64,000 nt of DNA from NCBI GenBank assembly GCA_030267565.1, contig BRXU01000001.1, forward strand, positions 7,074,001 to 7,138,000. Direction: 5' to 3'. Shown here piece by piece: positions 1 through 9,952 of the stretch (its first letter is position 1; each line of letters opens with the position of its first letter). The notes beneath the pieces were generated by a model. The model was given only the letters and a program-made list of their open reading frames with translations. It was not told where the DNA came from and searched no databases. The stretch is from Pleodorina starrii. Its lineage: Eukaryota > Chlorophyta > Chlorophyceae > Chlamydomonadales > Volvocaceae. Both the position numbers and the translations under genes were made by a program.

Positions 1-2651
1 TGCTGCCGTACTACCCAGTGCACGCTGCTGGGCTGCGGAGCGGGCGGCGTCAATACCACGTCGTACAGCTGCAACACCGTGACGAGCCTGTCGTACTCCA
101 TCCCCGCCAACCTGACCGTGCTGCCGTTGCAGGTGAGGGGTGCTTAGGGTTTTGCATGTCCGCAACATCTATCGTCATCGACTTGGAACCTATCTATTCC
201 CCGACATGCATGTGTATTGTCACTGCTAGCCGCCAATCTCACCTTCAGAACATTGTCATTCATTCCCCCAGATTCACGACGGCCGTCTAACTGGCAACCT
301 GCCTGGATCTTCCTGCTCCGATGGAACTGGTCTTGGAGCTGGGCAGTGCTGCGGTGGCTCCGGGGGTTCTTGCGCCCCCTTGGGCGGTACGGCAGTGTGT
401 GAAGTGAGGGTGGACCTGATCGCAATCCCAAGCTGCGTAGCAAGCCCCCCACCGCCACCCTCTCCACTGCCCCCATCTCCCCAGCCACCCCCGCCGCCCA
501 GCCCCAGGCCGCCCAGCCCTGCGCCGCCCTCTCCGCTGCCACCCAGCCCCGCGCCACCCAACCCTGAACCACCCAGCCCTGAGCCGCCCAGCCCTGAGCC
601 ACCCTCTCCGCTGCCGCCCTCACCCTCGCCACCTCCTCCCAGCCCTGAACCGCCCAGCCCTGAGCCGCCCAGCCCTCCACCACCCTCGCCGCTGCCGCCC
701 TCACCCTCGCCACCTCCTCCCAGCCCTGAACCACCAAGCCCTGAGCCGCCCAGCCCTGAGCCGCCCAGCCCTGAGCCGCCCAGCCCTTCACCACCCTCTC
801 CACTTCCGCCCTCACCCTCGCCACCTCCTCCCAGCCCTGAACCACCAAGCCCTGAGCCGCCCAGCCCTGAGCCACCCTCTTCGCTGCCGCCCTCACCCAC
901 GCCACCTCCTCCCAGCCCTGAACCGCCCAGCCCTGAGCCGCCCAGCCCTCCACCACCCTCGCCGCTGCCGCCCTCACCCTCGCCACCTCCTCCCAGCCCT
1001 GAACCGCCCAGCCCTGAGCCGCCCAGCGCACCCGGCCATATTATCTCAGTGCCAACTGCCAGCCCACCGCCTCCAAATCCAAGTCCAGAGTGTACCCTAA
1101 GCGACACGGCCTGGGCATTGCCCCTGCTGCCTGCAAACCGGACCGCCACCGCTGGCATCAATGTTCCGGCCGTTTATTCAAATGGCTCTCAAGCCAAAAC
1201 AGCCGGCGGGCATAATGTGTCCTTCCTCTGGAACCCCATTCAGAGCAGCGGCCAGTAAGTAAATCCATGGTCGCCGCTGACAGCAGGCTTGTCGTGCCTT
1301 GACCGCATCTGCGGATTAGTGCGTGTCGGTTGCTAGTATATCCCGTGGATTGTTAGTTCCGCCTTATATCACAGCATGCTAATCCGTCCATGCGCGTGTA
1401 CAAGCAAGCCTACCTCACGGCGGCCCGCGCTATCCCCGATATGCGCGACTGCAGGTGGGGCGGCAGCTTCAGCGTGGCCCTTCCGCCCACGGGCATCACC
1501 TTCGCTACGGCGCCCAATGCAACGTTCATTTGCGCCGGCTGCGCCCAAAATGACGCGTCCAAGGGTTACGGTTTTGGCGGCCTTGTCATCGCTGTGTGAG
1601 TAGATAGCCTTGTCATGCATCCTGACTAACGACGGAATATGCCCCCTGCCGCCGCCTGCTGTCTGCTGTCTGTGCTTTATATGAGGTCACGCACGTGCAG
1701 CGAGTTGCAGGCGTTGCCTCCGTTACTCGCACGAACTTAACCGCCCTGCCTCGAGGCATACGCGGCTTTGTTTCCTGTCTTCCGTTTGATAGTCGTCCGT
1801 AAACCCTTACGCGTGCCACAATCTGCCTTCGTCCTGCTGCCGGCTTAGGGCTGTGCGTTTCGTTTTCCATCTGCGTCCATCTGCCTTGCTTCTCGCGCTC
1901 AATGAATGAACGGTGCCGCTGTGCATCCTTGCTGAATGCTGAACGAATGCCTGTTCGTGCCCATGGGCTTAGGATTTTAGGATTATAGTTTTTAAAGGCG
2001 TTAGGGCCGCTCATTTCGATAGACTGTGCCCCCCTGCCCCCCTTTCGTCGTGCAGGCCACCCACCTGCTGTTGGCTGGGCATAACGGGGCCTAACCCACT
2101 CTGCCCGCCCCGCCCCCCTTCCCCCGCCCTCGTGCTGTATGTGCATGCCTTGTAGAACTCGCGTGAGCAACAGCAACGCCACCGTCAGCTGCTTTGGTAC
2201 CATTTCTCGCGCCAACCTCACCGCCAACAAAGTACAGTTGTACGCCGGATACACAAACTTTCCTTCCGCAGCTCCCGGTACGCAACGAAGGAAGGAAGGG
2301 GCATTACATTTATAGCACTGGGAGCCAAGCTATTGCGCTAGCGCTCGATCCGCTCGGTGTGACCGTCACTTCTGTATTTGAAACTGCACGCCATGCACGC
2401 ATGCAACAGTAGCAGCATAGCGTTCGCCCCTGTGCATCATAACATGCATGCTTCAATGAATAATTGCCGCGACCTCCGGCCCTATGTATGCAGGCTCCTG
2501 GAAACCCGTCGCGGTGCCTGTGCCTGCTACGCCCTTTTCGGGCCCCGCTGCCTTCTCCGTGCAGCTGCCCCTGCCGCCGCCGGACTCCACACCCGCCACA
2601 AGGACTGTGTGGATCGCACTGCACCTGTCGGTTACCGACGAGGTCTGCTAG
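1..2651 (+). CDS. HRGP array copy 1 (5' end outside window), secreted Pro-rich glycoprotein
   Basis: Exons 1-132, 272-1254, 1455-1595, 2156-2277 and 2494-2651, with GT/AG borders and intron phases 0, 2, 2, 1; stop TAG at 2649. The signal peptide and the start of the Cys-rich domain lie before the window; what remains is its end (CCRTTQC...VLPLQ). Exon 2 opens with a Cys motif (GQCCGG...C) and then a rod built on five-residue PPSPX units, mostly PPSPE and PPSPL. The rod composition differs from copies 2 and 3, which use 11-residue units. The rod is followed by a C-terminal domain (DTAWALP..., then WGGSFSV, then VTVSCFGT) ending in Cys. Such Ser/Pro rods are hydroxylated and glycosylated in volvocine wall proteins (GP1, pherophorins). 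The C-terminal domain faintly recalls the GAS28/GAS30 group; that is inference. Family assignment as a matrix HRGP is fairly safe, the exact name is not. Confidence 0.8.
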
Positions 2652-3640
2652 GAATAGATAGATTGATGTGTGTATGCATGTGATATTCGATAGTCAACCG
2701 CATGCATGCATGTACGTTTATTTGGCAGCAGTCCGCATGACTGCCGGTACGGGAGTACGCACGGCATTGTTGAACTGCTCTGGTAATAATAGAATTGATT
2801 GTTTCCGATTACTACCGTGGTTTTTTTATCCGAGTTATCGAGCCAGCTTGATAAGGTTGCTTGCTCTAAAGAATGTTCGGTGACATGTGTGTATGTATGT
2901 CGTTTTGGCGACCGCCACTTTGCTTCAGGAGTCCTAATGTACTTTCAGGAGTGAAATTGAACCTGGGTATAATAAAAAGTTATGGCCTGCCAAAGTTGGT
3001 TGTACGGCAGCAGGAGGGTGGGTGGGTGGGTATGGGTCCCCGAGACTTTTTTCCGTGCCCTTGCAGACTTTTTTCTACAGTGCTCAAAATGTAAAACTAA
3101 CTTTACAGAGCCAGTCCTTGATGTCATACCTATCATTTCCGCATATCAGAGGCACTATATATAGCGTACGGGATTTACTGGAGTTAGTCGGTACTTGGTG
3201 CATGCACATTTCGAGTGACGGCTATGGACGATAACGACGGACAAGCAAACCTACATCTTCTCCAATAAAGAAGAAGCCCCGCAAGGACGAGGATACTTTG
3301 GGTGCGGGTGGTGCTTACGGCAACGCGACTGGAATGTCGCATCTCGCTGAAGGTACGTAGCTGGGCGCCATGGGTGCGGAGACCTCCTTCCGGAGAACAT
3401 AATCGACGATGCTTTCTTTGCGCTTCCTTCGGGAATTTATCAACCCTCCCTGCCGCCACATATATAATGGTCGCCGACGGACCGCCACAAACGCGGTCGA
3501 TCGGCGATCGACCGCCACAAAGCATGAGTCGGCTAAATATGCATACCGGTATGGTGATATGATGTATATTTTGGCTTCTTCCGATAATTCACGCTGCTGA
3601 TCTCCGTGGTAAATCAAATCTGTATAAAGACAAGGGGTTG
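2652..3640 (+). other. 3' flank of HRGP copy 1
   Basis: No coding region seen. The stretch aligns by eye with the 3' flanks of copies 2 and 3 (13.05-14.05 kb and 31.63-32.64 kb), so it belongs to the duplicated unit. It lacks the Dualen tail found in those two copies: the uninterrupted site is at about 3,020-3,035. Similarity stops near 3,622, where a 4.5-kb insertion begins. Confidence 0.6.
3090..3094 (+). terminator. Probable poly(A) signal TGTAA of HRGP copy 1
   Basis: TGTAA is the usual polyadenylation signal in Chlamydomonas. This one sits in a block (CAAAATGTAAAACT) kept at the same relative place in copies 2 and 3. It implies a 3' UTR of about 440 nt. Confidence 0.5.
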
Positions 3641-3734
3641 GTGTCGGCTTCCTTGAAGCCGGAAAAAAGGGCGGGGCCCCGTTCAATCCGTACGGGTTAA
3701 GTTGAGTGCTGGGGCGGCGAGGGCGTGAAGTTTG

Positions 3735-4378
3735 AGAGTGTCGACATTCCAGCTGCTAGACAGCCAGAGCTTTATTCGCGAAATGCCTGCTAGCCGAGTC
3801 GTTAGCAAGGCCTGCCGGCGCCGCGCGAAGCGCGTCATCCCGCCGGGTGCATGAGCGCATCGACCGAATACGGCATCATTTCCAAAGCGAGCGGCGAGGG
3901 CGTCAACTCTACTTCCGGCCAGCGCATTGGCTGAAGTTACTTGACAGTAATCATGGAGTGTATCATTTACACATCATGTAATGAATGAGATTGTATCTTA
4001 GTCTGCCGAGTGGCAGACCTGTGCGGAAGCGTGGATCTTTATACCTTAAGCGAGTGAGATGTAAACGGAAGTATGGGCCTAGCCAGGTATTGAACCTGGA
4101 CCGCAGTGTGTAAGCAATGGCACCATGCCCTAGCCCGACGAGCTTTTCTACTTCACGGCCCTCGCCAAGCCGCGTGCCGTATCGTGATACGACAGATCAA
4201 GTATCTTCTGTGTTCTCCCTGAGAACTCCTCCAACTAGTGACACACCACACTAGTCTTTGGACTGTATTAATATTTATTATTAATATGTCTGATTCTGTT
4301 ACTTTGAAGGTTCACGTTGTTACGTGACCAACGGGTCGGACCCGCGCGTCGCGCTAAGTCCGGAATCCCCGTCTTACA
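3735..4378 (-). repeat. 3' LTR of the gypsy element (lower boundary uncertain)
   Basis: Read on the minus strand, a purine run (AGAGGGGGGGGAA, from 4,379 upward) is followed at once by TGTAAG, the usual polypurine-tract/LTR junction. The LTR then carries a TATA-like AGGTATAAAG near 4,050 and an AATAAA near 3,775. No second LTR was found to fix its end, so the 3,735 boundary is a guess. A tRNA-like segment lies inside it. Confidence 0.45.
4074..4133 (-). other. tRNA-like segment inside the LTR region
   Basis: On the minus strand a perfect T-arm is visible (CCAGG, loop TTCAATA, CCTGG; 4,083-4,099) and a D-arm-like hairpin GGCA-TGG-TGCC (4,119-4,129). The acceptor stem pairs poorly and no clean anticodon arm forms, so this is not a working tRNA gene. 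A tRNA-derived SINE or a tRNA fragment captured by the LTR are both possible. Confidence 0.4.
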
Positions 4379-4425
4379 TTCCCCCCCCTCTGAAGCGAGC
4401 GTCCCGAGAGCTCCGTAGTACGGAT

Positions 4426-7100
4426 TTATCTTCTCTTCAGCCGTTTGGACCGTCGAAGCGGTTGGTTCGGCTGTTCTTGTTCGGGAATGTGCCGCTTTTG
4501 GGTTTGGGGTTGGGGCTGGGCAGGTGCATTCCTGCAGCTTTTGTACTCGTCCAAGAGGGTCGCATGGCGCGTTCCCTTGCGCTGCGCCTCTGGGAGTTTT
4601 GCTTCATATGCCTCCAGCTCGTGTTCCACGGGTGCGGACTCGCGAAGATTCGCTTCAGGCTCCCAGCTGTTATCCGTAGCTGGAAAGCCGTGCCATTTGA
4701 CAAAGTATTCCCGCCGGTGCTTGCCGCGACCGATAGGAACGTCTTTGTGATCCACAATGGCCTCAACCGCCCAATAGTCTTCGCCGCCTAGATTGGAGGC
4801 TGGCGGTGGGGGTGTTCTGCCGTCCGACTTGTAGTGTTGCAAAAGCGAAACGTGAAACACTGGGTGTACGCGCATCTCAGGAGGCAAGTCTAGCTTCGCT
4901 GCTACCGGGGTAACCATTTTCAGAATGCGAAACGGCCCGATGTAGCGCGGCATGAGCTTGCGCGTTCCAGGGGTTTTGAACGTAATGTTCTTGGTGTGGA
5001 GCAACACTTCTTGACCCTCGGCGAACGCGACCACCTTCCGGCGGCGGTCAGCGAACGTCTTTTGTCGTTCCTGCGCAGCTTGCAGGCACGCCTTTGCCTT
5101 CGCGAGTCGTTCGCGTAAGTTGGACTCAAAAGATGCGGCAGCCGGCACTTTGGTAGGCAATTGGAGATCAGCTGGGGTGCGTGGCTGTCGTCCACCATTC
5201 AGCATGAACGGAGTTGTGCCTATCGATACCTGCTTGGAGCTGTTTATGGCAAACTCAACAAGCGGTAGATGTTTGTCCCAGTCGTCTTGTAACGGGGAAA
5301 TGTAGTGCCGTAGTGTCTCCTCAAGGAGACGGTTCATCCGTTCCGTCTGGCCATCGGTTTGTGGATGAAACGCCGTGCTCATGTAAAGTTGAGTGCCAAG
5401 TAGGCGTGTTACTTCTGTCCAAAACTTGCTCGTGAACCGTGGATCGCGGTCCGAGACAATGTTTTTGGGTAAACCGTGTTGCTTGAAGACAGTTGACACG
5501 AACAGGTGCGCCAAGTCTTCTGCTGTGACGGATGTGTGTGTGGCAGCAAAGTGGGTCATCTTGCTGAGCCGGTCCACAAACACTACAATCGCGTCGTGCC
5601 CATCTTGCGTGGTTGGCAGCTGTGTAATCAGATCCATTGATACGCTTTCCCACACTCCCTGCGGGATCGGGAGAGGTTGCAGTAGACCCCCCGGCTTCTG
5701 ATTAAGGGGTTTGTTGCGCTGGCACTTTGGGCAGGAAGCAACATACTGTTGCACGTCTGTGTGGAGACCAGGCCACCAGAACCGTTTTGCGATCGCGTCT
5801 TGGGTGCGGTGTGCACCGGGATGCCCACTGAACGGAGTGTCATGGTACTCCCTCAGGATTTGCGTGCGCAGCTGTGGGACATTGGGTACGACTATCTGGT
5901 TACCTTGGTACCAGAACCCGTCCTTTCGTTTTAACTGCAACCGTGCTGCCTTCGGTTTCTTAAACCAGGGATCTCCAGCATATCCCTCACGAATGAGTCT
6001 GCCAATGTCGCTACCCGTAAGCGCAGTGGCAAGCACCGATAGCACTGCCTCATGTACCCTGCTTAGTGGGTCTGCCACGTTTGTTCGACCCGGACGGTAC
6101 TCCCACTTCATGCCACTGAAGCGCTGTAAGTACTCCATCCACCTTGCTTGTCTCCGCGACAGCAAGCCAGCTCCGCGCTGCTCATGCAGATACACCAGGG
6201 GGTTGTGATCGGTCAACAGAAGAAATTCACTTCCCTCTAGGTAACAGCGCCACTCTTGGAGTGCGTGAATTACTCCAAGGCATTCCTGATCCGTGGTCGT
6301 GTAGTTGTATTCTGCACTAGTAAATTTCTTACTAGTGTAGGCTACGGGGTGGCCGTTCTGCATAAGTACGGCGCCCGTTCCGTTAACCGACGCGTCGGAC
6401 CAGACCTCGAAAGGTTTGTCGAGCTGTGGTAGGGCGAGGACAGGTGCGTTGCTCAAGGCGAATTTAATGCCATCAAATGCAGCTTGGCATTTGGGCGACC
6501 AGATGAAGGGCACTTTCACACTGGTTAAAGCTGTCAAGGGCGATGCCAGCCCCGAATACCCCTGTATGAAGCGTCTGAAATAGTTGGCAAGGCCTAGGAA
6601 TTCGCGCAATTTGCGAACATCTTTGGGAACAGGCCAATTTTGTACTGTTGCGATTTTAGAATCGTCGACTTTCAGACCTTCGCGGCTCACAATGTGGCCG
6701 AGGAATTTCAACTGTGGCTTGTTGAATTCACATTTGGACAGCTTTGCCTTGAACTGGTGCTCTCTGAGCAGTTGAAGCACGGTACGAAGGTGCTGTACAT
6801 GCTCTTCCGGTGTTTTGCTGAACACCAGGATGTCGTCTAAGTATACCAGCACGAATTTGCCGATATGCTTAGCAAATATGCCATTCATCACTAACTGAAA
6901 TGTTGCAGGCGCGTTGGTCAGTCCAAAGCAAAGCACCCTGAATTGGTATTGACCCATTCCCGGAGCGATAAAGCCAGTCTTCTCGACGTCTTTATCAGTA
7001 ATTCGGATCTGATAATAGCCTTGCTGGAGGTCAAGCGAGGAAAACACTCGCGCACCTTGTAGCGTATCGAAAATTTCAGTGATGTTAGGCATGGGATACC
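4426..7100 (-). pseudogene. Gypsy pol remnant: RT-RNase H-integrase-chromodomain
   Basis: One open frame of about 890 residues from the break at 7,100 to the stop at 4,426. Visible in order: RT with GYYQI, FGLTNAPATF and the catalytic YLDD; an RNase H with WSDAS, QECLG and LTDHNPL; an integrase with an HHCC finger (HDTPFSGH, CPKCQ) and DDE residues (SMDLI, SDRDPRF, TDGQTERMN); a GPF/linker zone; and a C-terminal chromodomain (YFVKWHGF...WEPE). The frame is intact downstream of the truncation, so the copy is fairly young. It cannot work alone because gag, protease and the RT start are gone. The first in-frame ATG (7,092) is inside RT and is not a natural start. Confidence 0.9.
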
Positions 7101-7131
7101 GAGGGGGGCGTTACATTCCCCCCCCTCTGAA

Positions 7132-8176
7132 GGGAACGTCCTCGGTCCTCACTGCGTCCTCGCAGAGTCTATGCACAGTCCACTCCGCCTTTCACCACCT
7201 TTGCATGCCTGGGGTCTTAGCCAGGTCTTCGGCATTGGGGTGGACAACTTCCAAGTCAGGTCATGCCGCGGCATACATGCCTCTAGCCTTAATGTGCAAG
7301 GTTTTCTGGAGTGGAAGCCTTTCCGCGAGTACCAGGGATCGAACTGACGACCTCTGAGAGACTGTACGACAGTGCTGGTCTCGATATCAATGTAGTGCTT
7401 GGGCGGAGCAAAGGCTACTCGAGATGCTGTGCGACGCCTTTCTTAGGCTTTATGCTAGCCGACTGTACGGCACCTATGACCTCGGCGTTACACATCACGC
7501 AGGCTGACTTGCCAATAGAAGGACAGCGGAACTGTTAGTTTGCGAGAGCCGCGACGACATGCACTTGCCGGCGAGAGTGCACAGGCTTCGCTACCGAGGT
7601 ATTCGCCGTATCTTAGAGCAGGCTTGACAACTTTAACATTAGGACCGTGACTGTAGAAGTCCCCTTGGTTGCCGACTGCATCGTGCGTGCATCGGCGGCT
7701 TGGCGTCCAACAACCAGCAGTTTGCCCCTCATGGGTTGCTCCTTGCAACCTTTATAATAGTAATATGCGTCAAGACGATCGGACCGGCTAGCAGAGCTGC
7801 TGTGGTGTGGTCGCGGGAGGAATGTTTGCAACGCAAACATAGTTTGTTTCCGAAACGAAGATTCATTTCACGCCGTCATGTCAGAATTCCACTTTAAGGA
7901 ACGATGAATCTTCTGGAATTAATTATAGGCCGAGAGGTGTCGGTTTGACCTCGGCCTCGGTCCTTGGAGACTGCCAAACTGGTTTTTACTCGTGCGATGT
8001 TGGGTTCCTATAATAAATTTACCGTGCAATAAAGAATGTAATCTTTTACTTCTGCAGCCTTTGCATTGGCCGAAAGTCTACACTTGTCCAATTACTTCCC
8101 ACGTCCCACGCACGGGCATGGGCAATCCTAGAGGGCGGGGCCCCCCTGGGCGCTTCGCGCTGGGGCCCCGCCCAAA
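7132..8176. other. Non-coding rest of the 4.5-kb insertion
   Basis: No convincing gene. Contains the B-box-like GTTCGATCC on the minus strand near 7,345, too poorly paired for a tRNA, and near 8,130-8,175 a GC palindrome (GGGCGGGGCCCC...GGGGCCCCGCCC) closing the insertion. Confidence 0.4.
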
Positions 8177-8447
8177 AAGAAGATGAAAACATATCTATAA
8201 GAAGTAAGCAGGCAGGGACATATATACAGCAATTCATCCATCAGGCTCAGGCTGAAAGAGGCGCCCCCCGCACACAAATCCCTGCTGTCTTTGTCCACTG
8301 GGGCAGGCCGATGAACGGAGGTGAACCGAGAGCAACCCATTAATTAACCCTCTTCTCCCCTTCCTTCCCCGGGCCGCTTTGCATCCCTTTGCCACCGCCC
8401 CCATCCGGCCCCATGTATGAGTGCCCTTCGTGCGTGCCCCCTTCTGC

Positions 8448-9070
8448 CAGTGTTTTTTTTTAAGGAATATATTCCGAAAAAGGAATAAATCGGGTTTTCG
8501 GACTTGAAAAAAAGGAATAGTTTCGCTTCGGTCGTACTTTATCATTCCTTCACGCAGGACCTGTTTGACATAGACTCCTTCCCATTCGCCGAGGCGCTGA
8601 AGAAGTGGCCAGCGGGCCGGTACATGATGGGCGGGTAGTTGATCGATAGGTTACTGGCCGACCTGGCTGGCCGCGCTATCTTTGTGTTCACTTTCTCTTT
8701 TCTTGTCGGTTTTCGAGGGCTAAGCTTGCGGGTGGGGGTTCGCACGCGTGAATAGACGGACAGCTTGCAACTGAATTAATGGACAGCTATCAACCAGCGA
8801 ACAAAGGTTGCACTTGCCCGTGCCGGGCCGTGTGCTCGGTATCGGCGTGCTGTGCTTACACCGTGTGCGCTTTATGGCATGGACACAAATCAAACCAGTG
8901 TTGACTAACGGACTTCACTTTTTGGAACTTGTAATTTAATGGGGGGGGTCTGGGGGGGCGAAGCCCCCCCCAGCGCCTCACAGCTAAGGAATGAGATTTA
9001 ATTTATTCCGAAAGTTCATTACTTGGTTCGGAATAGATAATTCCCCGGGATTTTTGAAAAACAAACGCTG
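8448..9070. mobile_element. hAT-like non-autonomous DNA element (MITE), 623 bp
   Basis: The ends are imperfect inverted repeats beginning CAGTGTTTTTTTT and, read inward from the other side, CAGCGTTTGTTTTTC. The 8-bp sequence CCTTCTGC stands on both sides (8,440-8,447 and 9,071-9,078), and the equivalent place upstream of copy 3 (27,623-27,640) has a single copy, an empty site. An 8-bp duplication with CAGNG termini fits the hAT superfamily. No transposase is encoded. A GC hairpin at 8,941-8,975 lies near the right end. Confidence 0.75.
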
Positions 9071-9196
9071 CCTTCTGCCCGCGTTTTTCCCCTCCGCACC
9101 TCCCAACTGGAACCGCTGGACCCGAACTACCCCGGGAACGCACGAAGGGGGATCTGCAGACACCACCCGGGCCGCCACATACAACGACACCAGCAG

Positions 9197-9317
9197 TGCG
9201 CGTGCAACGATGAGTTTGTGAACAATCGGATATTAATGCGCGTGCAACGATCGTATTAATAAAAACACATGTGCGCGTGAGACGATCTTGTTTGCAACAT
9301 ATGTGCGCGTGCAACGG
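9197..9317 (+). promoter_or_regulatory. Upstream motif array of HRGP copy 2
   Basis: Four copies of TGCGCGTGCAACGA or close variants (9,197; 9,237; 9,272; 9,304), spaced 40, 35 and 32 bp, about 500-600 bp before the TATA box. The same four-fold arrangement precedes copies 3 and 4. A cis-regulatory role is inference from conservation. Confidence 0.5.
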
Positions 9318-9801
9318 CTTAGTATGAAAGGCGTTGGCAGTAGCTTAATGACTTTGCCACGCACTTGCAATGTTGTGTGTCTCAGACTCGCTCCACCCGC
9401 CCGTAAGGACGCGTTTGTCTCTACCAACTTCCCGCTTCTGTTGTGCAAGTTGCAACCTAGCCACTTACGTACTGCTGTTGCCATGTGACGATGCGGCCGC
9501 CGTGATGTGCTTGCATGCCTCGATCGTACGGCGGGTGTGCGGCAGTTGCACGCAGACGGCATCTGCCAACTCGATATTAACAGCCTTTACCTTCTTACTC
9601 GAGTGCAGTGCAAGGACTGGTTTGGCACCGTCCAATAACTCTTTTGTCGCATTGATTTCGGGGACGAGGCGGACGATCTGTGCAACATCTGCCTTGAATT
9701 GAGTTGGTGAGATGTGTTGGTTTCCATGACGTCGGACCCATTCGAGTCATCATCCGCCGCAACCGTCGCATGCACCGTCGTACGTGACTGGATAGCGGCG
9801 G

Positions 9802-9807
9802 TATAAA
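9802..9807 (+). promoter_or_regulatory. TATA box of HRGP copy 2
   Basis: TATAAA inside the block GGATAGCGGCGGTATAAAGG, about 150 bp before the ATG; the block recurs before copies 3, 4 and, more diverged, 5. Confidence 0.65.
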
Positions 9808-9952
9808 GGCTGAGGATGACACTGCCTTCTACAAAACACAGCGAACCACGCACACGACAGCAATAGTTATCCCTTCGTCTTGAAATCAGTACACGTTAAT
9901 TGTGTGCCTTCCAGGTGCAATTCCCTGCTGTGGGGGTGGTGCCATCAGTAAG

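Larger units (their letters stand above)
3735..7115 (-). mobile_element. Ty3/gypsy chromovirus fragment, 5'-truncated
   Basis: Order on the minus strand is RT (C-terminal part), RNase H, integrase, chromodomain, polypurine tract, LTR. Gag, protease and the N-terminal third of RT are missing. At the broken end (7,100-7,131) the same purine tract plus TGTAA found at the LTR border recurs directly against the RT codons, so the break joins an LTR start to the middle of RT. Confidence 0.8.
3623..8177. mobile_element. 4.5-kb composite insertion into the HRGP intergenic unit
   Basis: Compared with the flank of copy 2 (14,055-14,095), similarity stops near 3,622 (AAATCTG) and resumes near 8,177 (AAGATGAAAACATATC). 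Everything between is therefore extra DNA in copy 1. It holds a gypsy fragment and non-coding sequence. Close to the two ends lie the complementary blocks GGGCGGGGCCCC (3,669) and GGGGCCCCGCCC (8,163), each next to an A-run, so they may be terminal inverted repeats of one carrier element. The boundaries are comparative; the single-element reading is inference. Confidence 0.45.

Noticed and set aside
144..1161. Long minus-strand ORFs rich in Gly/Ala/Trp opposite HRGP copy 1; the same type opposite copies 2-5
   Set aside because: They are antisense frames of the 15- or 33-bp Pro/Ser repeats, which lack stops in any frame. They have no splice-consistent extension or conserved motif.
7320..7380. 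tRNA gene on the minus strand
   Set aside because: Only a B-box-like GTTCGATCC; the arms do not pair.
8941..8975. GGGGGGTCTGGGGGGGCGAAG...CCCCCCCC hairpin as a bacterial-type terminator
   Set aside because: Lies inside the hAT-like element in a nuclear genome; no transcript ends are expected to depend on it.
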